DNA of 64,000 bases, taken from the NCBI RefSeq assembly GCF_004004515.1, contig NZ_RXOL01000002.1, positions 1 through 64,000 of the forward strand, in the 5' to 3' direction. The position numbers and the translations under genes were made by a program. This document shows, piece by piece, positions 17,974 to 27,414 of this stretch. The stretch is from Croceicoccus ponticola (GTDB taxonomy: Bacteria; Pseudomonadota; Alphaproteobacteria; Sphingomonadales; Sphingomonadaceae). The first letter of the stretch is position 1, and every line of letters begins with the position of its first letter. Under the pieces are notes generated by a model, which searched no databases, was not told where the DNA came from, and saw nothing but the letters and a program-made list of their open reading frames with translations.

Positions 17974-18624
17974 TTGAACGTCATTGCGGCACAGCCCGAA
18001 AGCGACACGCGCCAGGCGCTGCTGCTGGCCGCCGAGAACCTGTTTGGCATTTACGGCTTCGACGGCACCTCGATGCGTCGAATCGGCGCCGATGCCGGGC
18101 AGGCCAACGTCAGCGTCGTGCGCTACCATTTCGAGACCAAGGAAAACCTCGCTTTCCAGATCCTCGATTGGCGTGTGGCGCAAATGGAGGGTGAGCGGCG
18201 GCAACGGCTGGCAATGGCGATGGAGCGGGAGCCGGGCCAGCGCCTGCACGACCTGGTCGCGGCGATTTTTCTGCCGGTGCTCGGCTTTACGGATGCAAAG
18301 GGCAAGCATACGTTTGCCCGCTTTCTCATCCAGTACATGACCACGTTTCGCGCGCATGGTGTGCGCCATCCGGAAGAACTGGCGGGCGGAGCGCCCGCGC
18401 TGGCCGGGATCGTCGCCGAAATGAACCGCGAGCTTCATTTCCTGTCGCCACCGCATGTCCGGATGCGATCGACGAAGGAAATGATCGGTTTTATGTCGCT
18501 GGTCATCCTGCATGACCAGGGCACCGGATTCTTCGGCTCATCGCCCGATCTCACTGAACTGATTGCCGACGGGATCAATACGAGCGTCGCCGCGCTGCAG
18601 GCGCCTCCGCCCCGGTTGCGCTGA
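17974..18624 (+). CDS. TetR-family transcriptional regulator
   Basis: 216 residues from a TTG start at 17974, with a GAGGAG ribosome site upstream. The N-terminal helix-turn-helix is clear (TRQALLLAAENLFGIYGFDGTSMRRIGADAG ending VRYHFETKENL). The C-terminal ligand domain is of the YfiR/TetR_C type. Cotranscribed with the DUF3604 gene, it is the probable regulator of both arms of the cluster through the inverted repeat at 15972-15995, with a pathway metabolite as inducer. This last point is inference. Confidence 0.88.
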   Translation: MNVIAAQPESDTRQALLLAAENLFGIYGFDGTSMRRIGADAGQANVSVVRYHFETKENLAFQILDWRVAQMEGERRQRLAMAMEREPGQRLHDLVAAIFLPVLGFTDAKGKHTFARFLIQYMTTFRAHGVRHPEELAGGAPALAGIVAEMNRELHFLSPPHVRMRSTKEMIGFMSLVILHDQGTGFFGSSPDLTELIADGINTSVAALQAPPPRLR

Positions 18625-19022
18625 ATGGTCTCGATCTGGTGCGCAGTCTCGATCGGATCGCCAAATCGTCCGCCGCGGGGACCACACGGTAAGGTGCTGC
18701 CAGTCATCGGACTGTCAGCACGAGATTGAGACCTGCCATTATGTGAAATGGTTGGAGCTGGGCCGTTTGGCGTCCGGCAGATTTCAGCTGGTGAAAGTGG
18801 ATAGCTGCCGTCCAACATTACGCGAAGGTTCGTCAGGAGTCGCTGACATAACAGTCACTAAAAGTCCTAGGCGCGGTCCCTGAAAGCAGTCGTCTGCTCA
18901 TGTAACCTGATTTGGCGCCTCTTGGGCCGTGATGTATTAGTGGCTGTGCGATAGGTAAGCTGGAATGTAGCCGCGCGCTCGCTTTCGGGCTGACATTTCT
19001 CCCGGATCGTTGGTCTACCGAT
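18625..19022. other. Non-coding stretch between TetR gene and defence operon
   Basis: About 0.4 kb of moderate GC. No credible gene, tRNA or clear terminator was seen. It separates two genes that converge on it and probably contains a boundary between differently acquired blocks. Confidence 0.35.
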
Positions 19023-22000
19023 TCAGTTCCCGTCCTCGGCATCCGGATCGGGCGTCAAGATCGGCCAAGGGCGTCCTGACGCAAAATCGGGATGGCGTGG
19101 TTCCGATTCTGGAGCACCGTATTTGTCCCGGAGTTTGTCTATAAGGTTGAGACAGCGGGCGGCGGGGTCATCCTTGCCGCCGCTGCTTGTCATCGCCAGC
19201 AGCTTCCGGCGAAGTTCGGCCGCCGGGACGGGCACGACATTGTAAGCACCCTCCCAGTTCTCTGCCGGGACGTGGTCCGTGACAGCGCTTTGGATCGACT
19301 GCCACGTCATGAACGAACGTCCGGTTTTCCTCTCAAAATCGATCAGCATCAGTATGCCGTCCGTGCCAGGGTCTTCAGCAACTGCGCTAGCTAGCAAGGC
19401 AAGCTGCTTCGTTGCCGGCCCATCCTTCAGGAGGTCGTAAACATAGGCGCAGATCTCGGAGAACTCCGAAATCAGTCCACCCAATTCGCGTTGCCAACGC
19501 CACCCGTCGTATGACTTGCCGTCGAGCGCGCCGTCGACGGTCAAGTCAACAAGGCGGCGTGCGGCGAATATTGTGCCGAACCTCAACGCGGTCTCGCGCC
19601 ACTGATGGTTCTGGTAGAGACGCTGGTCATCTTCTGCGAGCGTGAAAATCACGTCTTCTGCGTCGTCGGAGGACGAACTGCCGAGCCCGCGGACCATCTC
19701 TTCGAGCATTCGTGGCTGGCGCTGCGCGTCCGGCATGCCGCGCACGATGGCAGGCAGATCGGTGACTGGCGTGGCGAACGGCAAAAGGCGCAACCAATCG
19801 CGTAGCTGATACGCGTCGCCCTGTGTCAGAATCCAAGTCTCCTTTTCGGCCGCCTCAAAGGTCTCAGCTATGCCGTCGGCTACGAGCTTGATGTCGATGT
19901 CCTCGCCAGAGAGGACCAGCGACAACAACAAGGCTGCACGCGCCCGCCTCGGCGCGATAGAAATGAGCTTCTGGATCGGCACGTCCCGCTGGCCATGGGG
20001 GAGCCGTGCTCCGACAATGCCGAGCGCAACCGCCAGCTTCATCTGCGCTTCTGAAGAACCATCAACAATCAAGGTCTCGATCGCGGCGAAGATCGCCTCC
20101 GCCTCGACCGATGTCGCGGCGGGATCGGCGGCGCGGACCTCCCGGCGCGCTTCCACGCGAGAGAAGTCTACGCCGATGAGGAACGTTTTGTCGTCCTTGG
20201 GTTCGTTTGCCTCAACCCACTGGGCAGCCAGCACACGCGCCGCCAACTCGCCAAAATGCTCGTCCGTCAGGTATTCACGCATCAGCGCAGCGGTCGCCGG
20301 CGCATTGATCGCCAAGAACGCACGTTGGTACTCGTGCATGTGCGGATGCTGCGCTTCGTGTACAGCATCGCGATCCTTCCAGCCGCTCGCGGTCGCTTTT
20401 TCGCGGAAAGCTCGATAGCGACGTAAATTGTCGTCAAGCATTCTCTTCAAGAGTGGAAGATGTTCGACGGACGGCGCGTGGCTCATCATCGTTGCAATGG
20501 TGGCCACTCGCAAACGCTTCTCATCCCCAGAGGCGAGCATGCGCTCTGCCCATTCGCGCGCCAGCACGCCGGTTGCGGCCAACCCTTCCTCATCGAAGGG
20601 TCGCGCCCGCTCTTCGCCACCGTAAGATTCACGGGAAAACAGCTCGGCTAGTTGGACGATTTCCTCATTGTTAGCGTTTCCCGCCCGCGCCTGAACGGCG
20701 GCCACCAAACTTGCACCCGGCGTGTGACTGATACGGGCGCGCAGATCGTGATAGCGATCGCCCGCCGCCTGATCGTATTTCCCGCTGGCGTCGCGCACGA
20801 CTTTCCCAGCTTCAAGATAGGCGTCGATCAGCCGGCCAACAGCGTTTGGTCCCAGCACCGAAGCTGCGGCCTCGGCGCGGTCGTCGTGGCGGCTTGTTTC
20901 TTCGAGGGCGATTCCGAGCAGCGCGTCGTCCTCAAGCGCAAACCCGGCGGCCGCAAGAATATTGTCCGCGCCGTAGAAGAGCTCGCGGTGCTCGCGCACG
21001 CGGCGCAGTAACCCCCTAGCGAGAGCCTCCGGATATCGCTTTCGCGTTTCATACAACAAGTGCATTTCACCGTCGCGTTTCCGGTCGATCTCCATTTCTG
21101 CAACAATTTCAGTAACCTCGGTATCGTGGTCATCTCCGACCGGCGCGTGAACGAGCGTGCGCAGGCGCTCAAAGTGCGAAATGCCAGCAACCTTGCGCCG
21201 TTCGCCCGCTCGCCGGAGTTCCTGCTGGACGGCATCGACTGCAATGTCGTCGAGATGACCCTTTTCGGCGAGGATGTCGTAGGTCGCATCGCCCGCGTCA
21301 GCGAGCAAATCGGCGACGTGGCGATCCGCCCGTCGAAATGAGAGCGCATCGACCACTGTCGCCTTCACATCCGGATCGCTGTCAGTCTTCGCGATTGCAG
21401 TCGCAAGGTCGAGGCCGTCGATCCCGCCATGCAATGCGATTTCATGCAGTACATTTTTTCGGATTTCCGGTGGCAGTGCTGCGATGCGCGCCGGCGCATC
21501 GTTCCCAAGCACGGATGGGCGAAATCGCTTCGCTGCTCGGAGAGCTGGCAGATGCACTTGGGTGTTTGCGTGCGAAATAAGCGGCCAAAGAAGATCGGCG
21601 AATTCCGGCCTGCCGGACGCGATCATAAAACGCACCGCGCGATCCACCTTGCCTGGCGCGTGCCACTGCTCAGCGAGGCTCTGCATTTCGGTGCCGATCG
21701 GTGCCCATACCTCGTCGGTGGCGGAGAAGATCATTTCGCCTGCGAGGACAGGATCGACTTCAAAAGCTGCGCAGATGGCGGCGCTGCATGCGGCCTTCTG
21801 TACGGTGTCGCCGCGGGCGATCCGTTCGACAGCGAACAGGATTGCCTCTTCCCACGGGCGCTGATCGAGTACGTCGACCTTCAGTTTCTCGCGTGCTGCC
21901 GGATCGCTGACGGCCTGTAGCATCAGTCGTTCGACGTAGTGCGAGGCGTACCATTCCTGAAATTGCTGGTGCTGGAACGAGTAGCCCGGCGTGTCGCCGG

Positions 22001-23399
22001 AGCGCGTCAGAACGTGATTGCTAACAAACGTGTCGAGCAACGTGTCGGGCTGTGTGGAGATGGTGATTTGTCCGTCATCCACCAGAACCCGTGCGGTGTT
22101 GGCGACCGATTTGCGCGCGTTGCTGTCCGTGATCGCCGTGTTGGCAGTTGTCGTGGCGAACACGGCGAGGTCATCCAAATAATCCTGCTGGAAGCCGAGG
22201 GTCACGGCATGAAGCGCCGCCGCACGGCGGGCTTCCTGCTCGTGTGCGGCAATGAAGCGCCGCAGCACTTCTTCCTTTGTTGTCGGAAAAGGCGCGCCCT
22301 CTGGCAGCGAAAGAAGTGCCGTGAGGTAGAGTGGGATGGTCACAAGATCCCGGACACCCGCTGTCCGCCACGCCTGATCGACGAGCTGTGCGCCAGCTTC
22401 GCCCCGCATGCCGTACGCGATCTCCATTTGCTGATCGTCATCAAGCGGCAGTAAGTCGACCCGCGTCCCGCCGAACGGAATGTCGAGCGCCTGCTTGCGT
22501 GTGGAAATGACAAGACCAAGTTCCGGCAATTCAGCCTTGAGGACCGTGATTTGCAGGCGCGCGCGTTCACGTGCGGCGGCATCCAGTTCATTCCAGCCGT
22601 CAAGAAGCAAGACGACGCCGGACTTCGTCGCGACGGCGCGGAAATCCTGCTCTGAAATCCCATTGAACGCGGGGCGTTTCAGGATTGATACGAGTAGCGC
22701 GTCGCCTTCGGTGGCCCAATCTCCCAGCGGCCCGATAAGCGGCGTACCATTGCCGATCTCCAACACGCCGTCGGCGACCTGAAAGAGGGTTGTCGTCTTT
22801 CCCATTCCGGGTGCCGCGACGAGGATCAGGTCATCGAGCGTGGTCACGGCGTTGGCAAGCGCGCGCGTGCTCAGCGCCTCGTCCACGTGCTTCACCTTTA
22901 ACGTCAGCGTGAGCGCCACACTTGTGCCCGGCCATTTGGGTGTTCGACGGAACACGGCTAGGTCGGCCGAGGCCGCTGCTCGCAGGCGGCGGCCCAGATC
23001 GTCCGACGTGGGCGCTTGCATGTCGGGCCCGTACGGAACGTTGTGCATCACGCTACGCCACGAATCCTCGTTCGTCTGTCGCTTCCACCTGTGCAATTCC
23101 TCGACAGTGAACTTCGAATCCTTGGCGTCGACGGCACGCCCATGCACGTCGCAGAGCCAGATGCCGTTATCCGCGGCCGCGCGCTCTTCAGAAGTCATCT
23201 GCGCGTCGTAGCGGGGACCGCCAGGCGCGGCAGCGCAGATGTGCGATGCTTGGCCAATATTGATTTCACCCGCGCCATCGGATGTGGCGGCGTGGGTCAA
23301 ACGGCGGCATGCCGGGTTGGAACAATGGCCGCGCGCCTGCCGCTCAATGGCCCGTTTGGTCGCGGGCGAAAACTCGTCTCTGTTCTTACTCTTGGCCAT
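19023..23399 (-). CDS. HNH nuclease-NACHT NTPase-HEAT repeat protein (candidate antiphage effector)
   Basis: 1,458 residues from the ATG at 23399; this start overlaps the stop of the upstream gene by 14 bp, whereas the longer frame to 23462 has an unconvincing N-terminus. Residues about 20-95 form an HNH/zinc module: Cys26, Cys31, ASHI with His53, GGPR, and NGIWLCDVH with Cys83 and His86. A NACHT-type P-loop follows: Walker A APGMGKTT (196-203), Walker B LLLDGWNEL with Asp267, and an FQHQQFQEWYASHY segment typical of the domain's C-terminal helical part. About 900 residues of HEAT-like helical repeats come next. This layout (nuclease, NTPase switch, repeat sensor) is that of STAND/NACHT defence proteins, which sense phage proteins and trigger nuclease action. 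No phage was tested, so the role is inference. Confidence 0.82.
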   Translation of the reverse strand: MAKSKNRDEFSPATKRAIERQARGHCSNPACRRLTHAATSDGAGEINIGQASHICAAAPGGPRYDAQMTSEERAAADNGIWLCDVHGRAVDAKDSKFTVEELHRWKRQTNEDSWRSVMHNVPYGPDMQAPTSDDLGRRLRAAASADLAVFRRTPKWPGTSVALTLTLKVKHVDEALSTRALANAVTTLDDLILVAAPGMGKTTTLFQVADGVLEIGNGTPLIGPLGDWATEGDALLVSILKRPAFNGISEQDFRAVATKSGVVLLLDGWNELDAAARERARLQITVLKAELPELGLVISTRKQALDIPFGGTRVDLLPLDDDQQMEIAYGMRGEAGAQLVDQAWRTAGVRDLVTIPLYLTALLSLPEGAPFPTTKEEVLRRFIAAHEQEARRAAALHAVTLGFQQDYLDDLAVFATTTANTAITDSNARKSVANTARVLVDDGQITISTQPDTLLDTFVSNHVLTRSGDTPGYSFQHQQFQEWYASHYVERLMLQAVSDPAAREKLKVDVLDQRPWEEAILFAVERIARGDTVQKAACSAAICAAFEVDPVLAGEMIFSATDEVWAPIGTEMQSLAEQWHAPGKVDRAVRFMIASGRPEFADLLWPLISHANTQVHLPALRAAKRFRPSVLGNDAPARIAALPPEIRKNVLHEIALHGGIDGLDLATAIAKTDSDPDVKATVVDALSFRRADRHVADLLADAGDATYDILAEKGHLDDIAVDAVQQELRRAGERRKVAGISHFERLRTLVHAPVGDDHDTEVTEIVAEMEIDRKRDGEMHLLYETRKRYPEALARGLLRRVREHRELFYGADNILAAAGFALEDDALLGIALEETSRHDDRAEAAASVLGPNAVGRLIDAYLEAGKVVRDASGKYDQAAGDRYHDLRARISHTPGASLVAAVQARAGNANNEEIVQLAELFSRESYGGEERARPFDEEGLAATGVLAREWAERMLASGDEKRLRVATIATMMSHAPSVEHLPLLKRMLDDNLRRYRAFREKATASGWKDRDAVHEAQHPHMHEYQRAFLAINAPATAALMREYLTDEHFGELAARVLAAQWVEANEPKDDKTFLIGVDFSRVEARREVRAADPAATSVEAEAIFAAIETLIVDGSSEAQMKLAVALGIVGARLPHGQRDVPIQKLISIAPRRARAALLLSLVLSGEDIDIKLVADGIAETFEAAEKETWILTQGDAYQLRDWLRLLPFATPVTDLPAIVRGMPDAQRQPRMLEEMVRGLGSSSSDDAEDVIFTLAEDDQRLYQNHQWRETALRFGTIFAARRLVDLTVDGALDGKSYDGWRWQRELGGLISEFSEICAYVYDLLKDGPATKQLALLASAVAEDPGTDGILMLIDFERKTGRSFMTWQSIQSAVTDHVPAENWEGAYNVVPVPAAELRRKLLAMTSSGGKDDPAARCLNLIDKLRDKYGAPESEPRHPDFASGRPWPILTPDPDAEDGN

Positions 23400-25410
23400 T
23401 GCTGGCTTGCTCGGGTGAGGTTGCTCTGACGCGCTCGCACAGTTGTCCTTCGACTGGAACACTGTCGATCTCTGCAGACATCAAGAGCAGAGACACATAC
23501 CCCGCTGTCTCGGCGATATTGCTTGAAGTTCCGCCAATCGCAGCCTGCGCTTCTGCGGCAAAATCAACGTGCCCAGTTCGCAGATGCTCGATCAATTCTG
23601 ACACATCCGATTGCAAGGCTGAGTCAAAAGCATTGAGCCGTCGGGTCAGTTCTTCATACTTTCGCGTGAAGGTGGCCTCCAAGCTCCGACGGGCAATAAT
23701 TTCTTCTTCGGGACGAGTCTCATTGCCGAGCCGTTTTTGATCCATTGCTCCAAGTTCGCCAGCAAGGCTCAGCACCTCCCCAAACATGCTTGCCATAGCA
23801 GATGGAGCTTGTGGCAATCCGAGTTGTTCAGCCCAGACGGCAGCGCCTTCCACATCAGGAAGGAGGGTCTGATAACCAGACTTTGCGAGGGTCGGGAACG
23901 CGACATCCTCAATGTCAGGCATGATTGTTAGGTGGATAGATGAGTCCACCAACGACCGTAGGAGTTCGGATTGTTCAGCGAGCGTGACCACCGCATCTGC
24001 AATGTTGGGCGCGGGTAACACCGCAAGAACATCTGCTGGCGGCCACGGTAAAATACTCTTGGTGTTAATGCGAAGATGGAACTGTGCGACGACCCCGGCT
24101 TCATTTGCCAAGCGCTCAATTTCTGCCTTTCGCTGAGCTAGTCGTGTTTCCCCGGCAGCTTTGGCAGAGAGAGATACGAGCCGAACGGAGTTGCCTACTC
24201 GCGCGCCTTTGCCTCGTGCCGCCCAAGTTACCGCTGGCGCTTGCTTCCTTTCATGGGCTTCTCCGGCCAGAAGTCGCAACATCTCCAAGAGCGTCTTGAG
24301 CCGGAGAAGCATTGGCGGGGGACCGTCGGCGATGAGCTGCCAAGGCTCTTCGGCAATTGCGGTGTCGACATCGGCGATGAGATCGCTCAACCAGGCAATG
24401 TATGCGCCGGCTTGGTCGGGGAGTATCGCGAACCTCTTGACGAGATTGACGCTTGCGCTGTGCAGGAGGTTCTGAAATTTGGTGACGGCGGTGTTGGCCT
24501 CTCCGCCTCCCGCGCCCGACGCTTCCAATGACGAAACAGCAGGGGGTGTCAGCGCTTCAGTTTCAGCATTAAGCGCATTCAGTCTGTCGGCCAAAATGCC
24601 GAGTGCATCCTTTCCTCGAAAATGCGCGTCGAAGACCTTCTCCAACGTCGGCACAAGGGCGTCGAGAATTGCCACGCCTCTTGAAAGATAATCGCTATAG
24701 CTCGGAGCGGCGACGCGGCGGGAAATCAGATCAGCCCACCGCCGATTCCACTTAGGAACTGATGGTGTGGGTAGATTTTCTCGTGGAATCCGCTTTGTCG
24801 CGAGCGGCAACTGGGCAAGACCGGCCAATTCGCCGCTTACGGTAATAGCGTTGGACACCGCAATGTCAGCTGATGGACACAGTGCCAATATCCGCTCACA
24901 CAGGCTTACAACTGCGTCGTGCGGATTTTTCTGTACAGAACCGGCAACGTACCAAAGATCGCAACGGACGATCATTCCATCATCGGCATCTTCGATTGTT
25001 ACAGGCCCGGCCCAAGCTGTCTCTGCCTGAACCCGTGCGAACAGCGCCTCTTGCCCGACCTCGGCGACCCAATCACTGGCGATCTCACGATCCAGGGCGG
25101 ACAAGGTGCCCATTAGAGACCCCAAGAGATCGAGATTAGCATTCAAGAGGCCTTCTGGAGCCTGCATGAGACTGGTCCGCACCGCGGCCGGCAATGGCAT
25201 TCCGACCAACGCTGCGAGAATCTCATCTAAGCTCGCCAAATCCGCGGTCTCGATCAGGACTGACAAGACAGAGGGTGACATACGCTCCATCAAACGGCGG
25301 CGAGGGTCATCTTCCGGCGAACCTTTGATTTGCGAAAGTCGATCCGCCGCGGCCTGGACCTCCGGGATGATGCTGAGACTACTCAGATCAATATCCGCAA
25401 TCCCGAACAT
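23386..25410 (-). CDS. Large helical protein; apparent C-terminal half of the upstream nuclease-STAND protein
   Basis: 674 residues from an ATG at 25410. I recognise no domain: it is mostly helical, with a Glu/Arg-rich coiled region at about 560-640. The reading frame is the same as that of the gene ending at 25465, and the 18 codons between that stop and this ATG are open. Removing the single UAG would give one protein of about 1,312 residues whose last 690 form the usual repeat/sensor half of a STAND protein. As annotated it may be translated on its own, be made by readthrough, or be the downstream part of a broken gene. It overlaps the HNH-NACHT gene by 14 bp. Confidence 0.75.
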   Translation of the reverse strand: MFGIADIDLSSLSIIPEVQAAADRLSQIKGSPEDDPRRRLMERMSPSVLSVLIETADLASLDEILAALVGMPLPAAVRTSLMQAPEGLLNANLDLLGSLMGTLSALDREIASDWVAEVGQEALFARVQAETAWAGPVTIEDADDGMIVRCDLWYVAGSVQKNPHDAVVSLCERILALCPSADIAVSNAITVSGELAGLAQLPLATKRIPRENLPTPSVPKWNRRWADLISRRVAAPSYSDYLSRGVAILDALVPTLEKVFDAHFRGKDALGILADRLNALNAETEALTPPAVSSLEASGAGGGEANTAVTKFQNLLHSASVNLVKRFAILPDQAGAYIAWLSDLIADVDTAIAEEPWQLIADGPPPMLLRLKTLLEMLRLLAGEAHERKQAPAVTWAARGKGARVGNSVRLVSLSAKAAGETRLAQRKAEIERLANEAGVVAQFHLRINTKSILPWPPADVLAVLPAPNIADAVVTLAEQSELLRSLVDSSIHLTIMPDIEDVAFPTLAKSGYQTLLPDVEGAAVWAEQLGLPQAPSAMASMFGEVLSLAGELGAMDQKRLGNETRPEEEIIARRSLEATFTRKYEELTRRLNAFDSALQSDVSELIEHLRTGHVDFAAEAQAAIGGTSSNIAETAGYVSLLLMSAEIDSVPVEGQLCERVRATSPEQASNGQE

Positions 25411-25464
25411 TGCCGCACTGCCAACTTGCGTTCGCGGCAGCGCACGCGTCTCAGGTGTGTCCAG

Positions 25465-25467
25465 CTA
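25465..25467 (-). other. In-frame UAG separating the two halves of a probable single gene
   Basis: The codon context reads GVDE-stop-LDTPETRALPRTQ. The next stop in this frame is 23386, over 2 kb downstream. A one-base change to TGG (Trp) would restore a continuous protein. A real nonsense mutation, a sequencing error and programmed readthrough are all possible. Confidence 0.7.
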
Positions 25468-27324
25468 TTCGTCGACACCTGAAGAAACGCGGCCCGAACC
25501 CAGACCCCGGAGCGCTGAAGCCAACGCCCGCGCATCTTGTTCGCCCTCCAAGCGGGTAATCAAGCCATCGAGCACCGCCGGAACAGGTAAGCGTCGCGCA
25601 GATAGTGTGTCTGCGACCAACGGCTCGAGATCGGTGGCGGGCACACTTACGATCGTCCGTTCGAAACTTGTTTCGAGGGTCGGCAATGCTGTCTGGTGCG
25701 TGAGCTGCAGCAATTCTTCGGATCGAAGCTGGTGCAGGCCGGTGACCGCGCCCGGAGCAGGTGAACGAACCAGATGTTCCTGGATGAGGCGCTGTAAGGC
25801 GCGCGAGAGATCGGGCTCACTGACCGAGAGAGCGCGTGCCAATTGCGATGCATCGACTTCAGCATTCGCTGTGCCCGCCCAAGCGCCGGATCGCAGAATA
25901 TCTAGTTCAAGGGAGCGCTTCGGATCTGAAACCCTCGCCGCAACCTGGTCCGCGAGGAGTTCGTGCATCCTCTGTCCGCGGGTCAGAATATGGACATATT
26001 CTAGAAGAAGACCGTCGCTCATCTTCCACGGTTCGCGCCAACCCACCCAGTTCGTCTTTTCAGCTTCGCGCAGTTCTCGCCAGAGTCGTTCTGCGAGTTC
26101 ATCGTCGGGATCGGCGCGTATTTCGGCTGCACGGGCGCGCTCGGCAATCAGCGTGACATCTTCTTCTCGGACCGAACCGAGCAGGACAACGCCGGGCACA
26201 GACATCGCTTCTTTGAGCAAGGCACCCCAGCTTTCCGGCCCATTCCGGCCCACATCATCCATGACAAAGCCCAAGGGACTGTCTTCTGACGCGCGAAACG
26301 TCCGGATCAACTGTCGCAGGGATGGAATATCTTCGGCGCTCAGACGACGGATACGAAACCACCGGACCGTATGGCGCAACGTTTTGGCGGCTTCCCACAT
26401 TAAAGCGGATTTTCCCGCCCCTGACGGTCCGACAATCAACGCGGCCCGGCGTTGTTCAATACCTTCCACCAAAGCCGTCCTGCTTCGGGGGCGTTCGGCC
26501 ACCAAACCTGCCGCGATGTGACCGGGTTCTACATCGACGCCGAGATAGAAGTTCGGATCGTTGAGAGGCGTAAGGAAATCTACCGGTTCGCAGACGCCAT
26601 CCCTGAGGGCGCGTTCGATCGCGTCAATGTCGATAGCGGCCAAGACATCGCGAATCGACGTTTCGGTGTCGGAGATCGAAACGCCACGATAGTTCTCCGG
26701 CGCCAACCGGCCATTGGCGTCTGCCAGGGCGCCCACGCGGATTAGCAGATCGGCAAAGCACATTTGGGCTGCGATTGGGGCGCAGTTCAACCGAGCTACG
26801 ATCAGCCTGATCGCCGATTCCTGCGGTGAGGTCGTCACGATGATCGAAGTTCTTGGGAGAAGATCAGAGGACCCACTGAACTTTGCAAGTCTGGTGCTGA
26901 TCGGACCTTCGATCAAACGAGCTGCAGGGCGGTCGTCGAGGGGCCTGAGGCCCGCCACCTCCCGCTCAAAAATGAGCTCCAGTCGCTGCGGCTGCGGTGC
27001 GGAGCCAAGCGACCGATTCCACAGGTCCCCAACGTGTCCAATCGTCTCGCCTTCCGTATAGTCCCCAAGGTGTTCTCGTCGGCTCTTGACCTGAACAAAG
27101 CTCGTTTCTTCGCCACGCAGCTCAATGTCGTCACCACCTTCTGGGATCACGATGGCGGGCGCTCGCTGACCAGCCCATATTTCCACCGCCAACCAAGCGG
27201 ACACGGCATCCTGGTAACGAAAACCCCGGCCTGCATTGGATCCAGCCCTAGATGCAGCCTTGGCCGGTTTCGACGATGGCTTTGGGTCACGACTCCGATT
27301 GTTGTGTTTAGGTTTCTTCTCCAA
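25465..27324 (-). CDS. DUF4297/Cap4-like nuclease-STAND NTPase, N-terminal part
   Basis: 619 residues from a TTG start at 27324 with AAGGA upstream. Residues 34-80 match the DUF4297/Cap4 type of PD-(D/E)xK-like nuclease: GFRYQ at 34-38, GDDIEL with Asp65/66, and VQVKSR with Gln78 and Lys80. A P-loop NTPase follows: Walker A GPSGAGKS at 299-306 and Walker B LGFVMDDVG with Asp356/357. A winged-helix-like segment lies around 495-530 and the start of helical repeats at the end. The order nuclease, NTPase, helical repeats is that of Avs-type STAND defence proteins. The protein stops at UAG just as the repeats begin, so it is probably truncated. It heads the operon, 90 bp after the ChaC-like gene. 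Confidence 0.8.
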   Translation of the reverse strand: MEKKPKHNNRSRDPKPSSKPAKAASRAGSNAGRGFRYQDAVSAWLAVEIWAGQRAPAIVIPEGGDDIELRGEETSFVQVKSRREHLGDYTEGETIGHVGDLWNRSLGSAPQPQRLELIFEREVAGLRPLDDRPAARLIEGPISTRLAKFSGSSDLLPRTSIIVTTSPQESAIRLIVARLNCAPIAAQMCFADLLIRVGALADANGRLAPENYRGVSISDTETSIRDVLAAIDIDAIERALRDGVCEPVDFLTPLNDPNFYLGVDVEPGHIAAGLVAERPRSRTALVEGIEQRRAALIVGPSGAGKSALMWEAAKTLRHTVRWFRIRRLSAEDIPSLRQLIRTFRASEDSPLGFVMDDVGRNGPESWGALLKEAMSVPGVVLLGSVREEDVTLIAERARAAEIRADPDDELAERLWRELREAEKTNWVGWREPWKMSDGLLLEYVHILTRGQRMHELLADQVAARVSDPKRSLELDILRSGAWAGTANAEVDASQLARALSVSEPDLSRALQRLIQEHLVRSPAPGAVTGLHQLRSEELLQLTHQTALPTLETSFERTIVSVPATDLEPLVADTLSARRLPVPAVLDGLITRLEGEQDARALASALRGLGSGRVSSGVDE

Positions 27325-27414
27325 GTATTCGATCCTTAGCGCAAACTTGTCGTGCCGCTGATACTACCGCGCCGCGGTGAGTTGATCGTGAGCAGCAATC
27401 TCTCCGGCACCAAA

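Noticed and set aside
25106-26521. 471-codon plus-strand frame over the nuclease-STAND gene
   Set aside because: Ser/Arg-rich antisense frame with no motif; the minus strand has a nuclease and P-loop.
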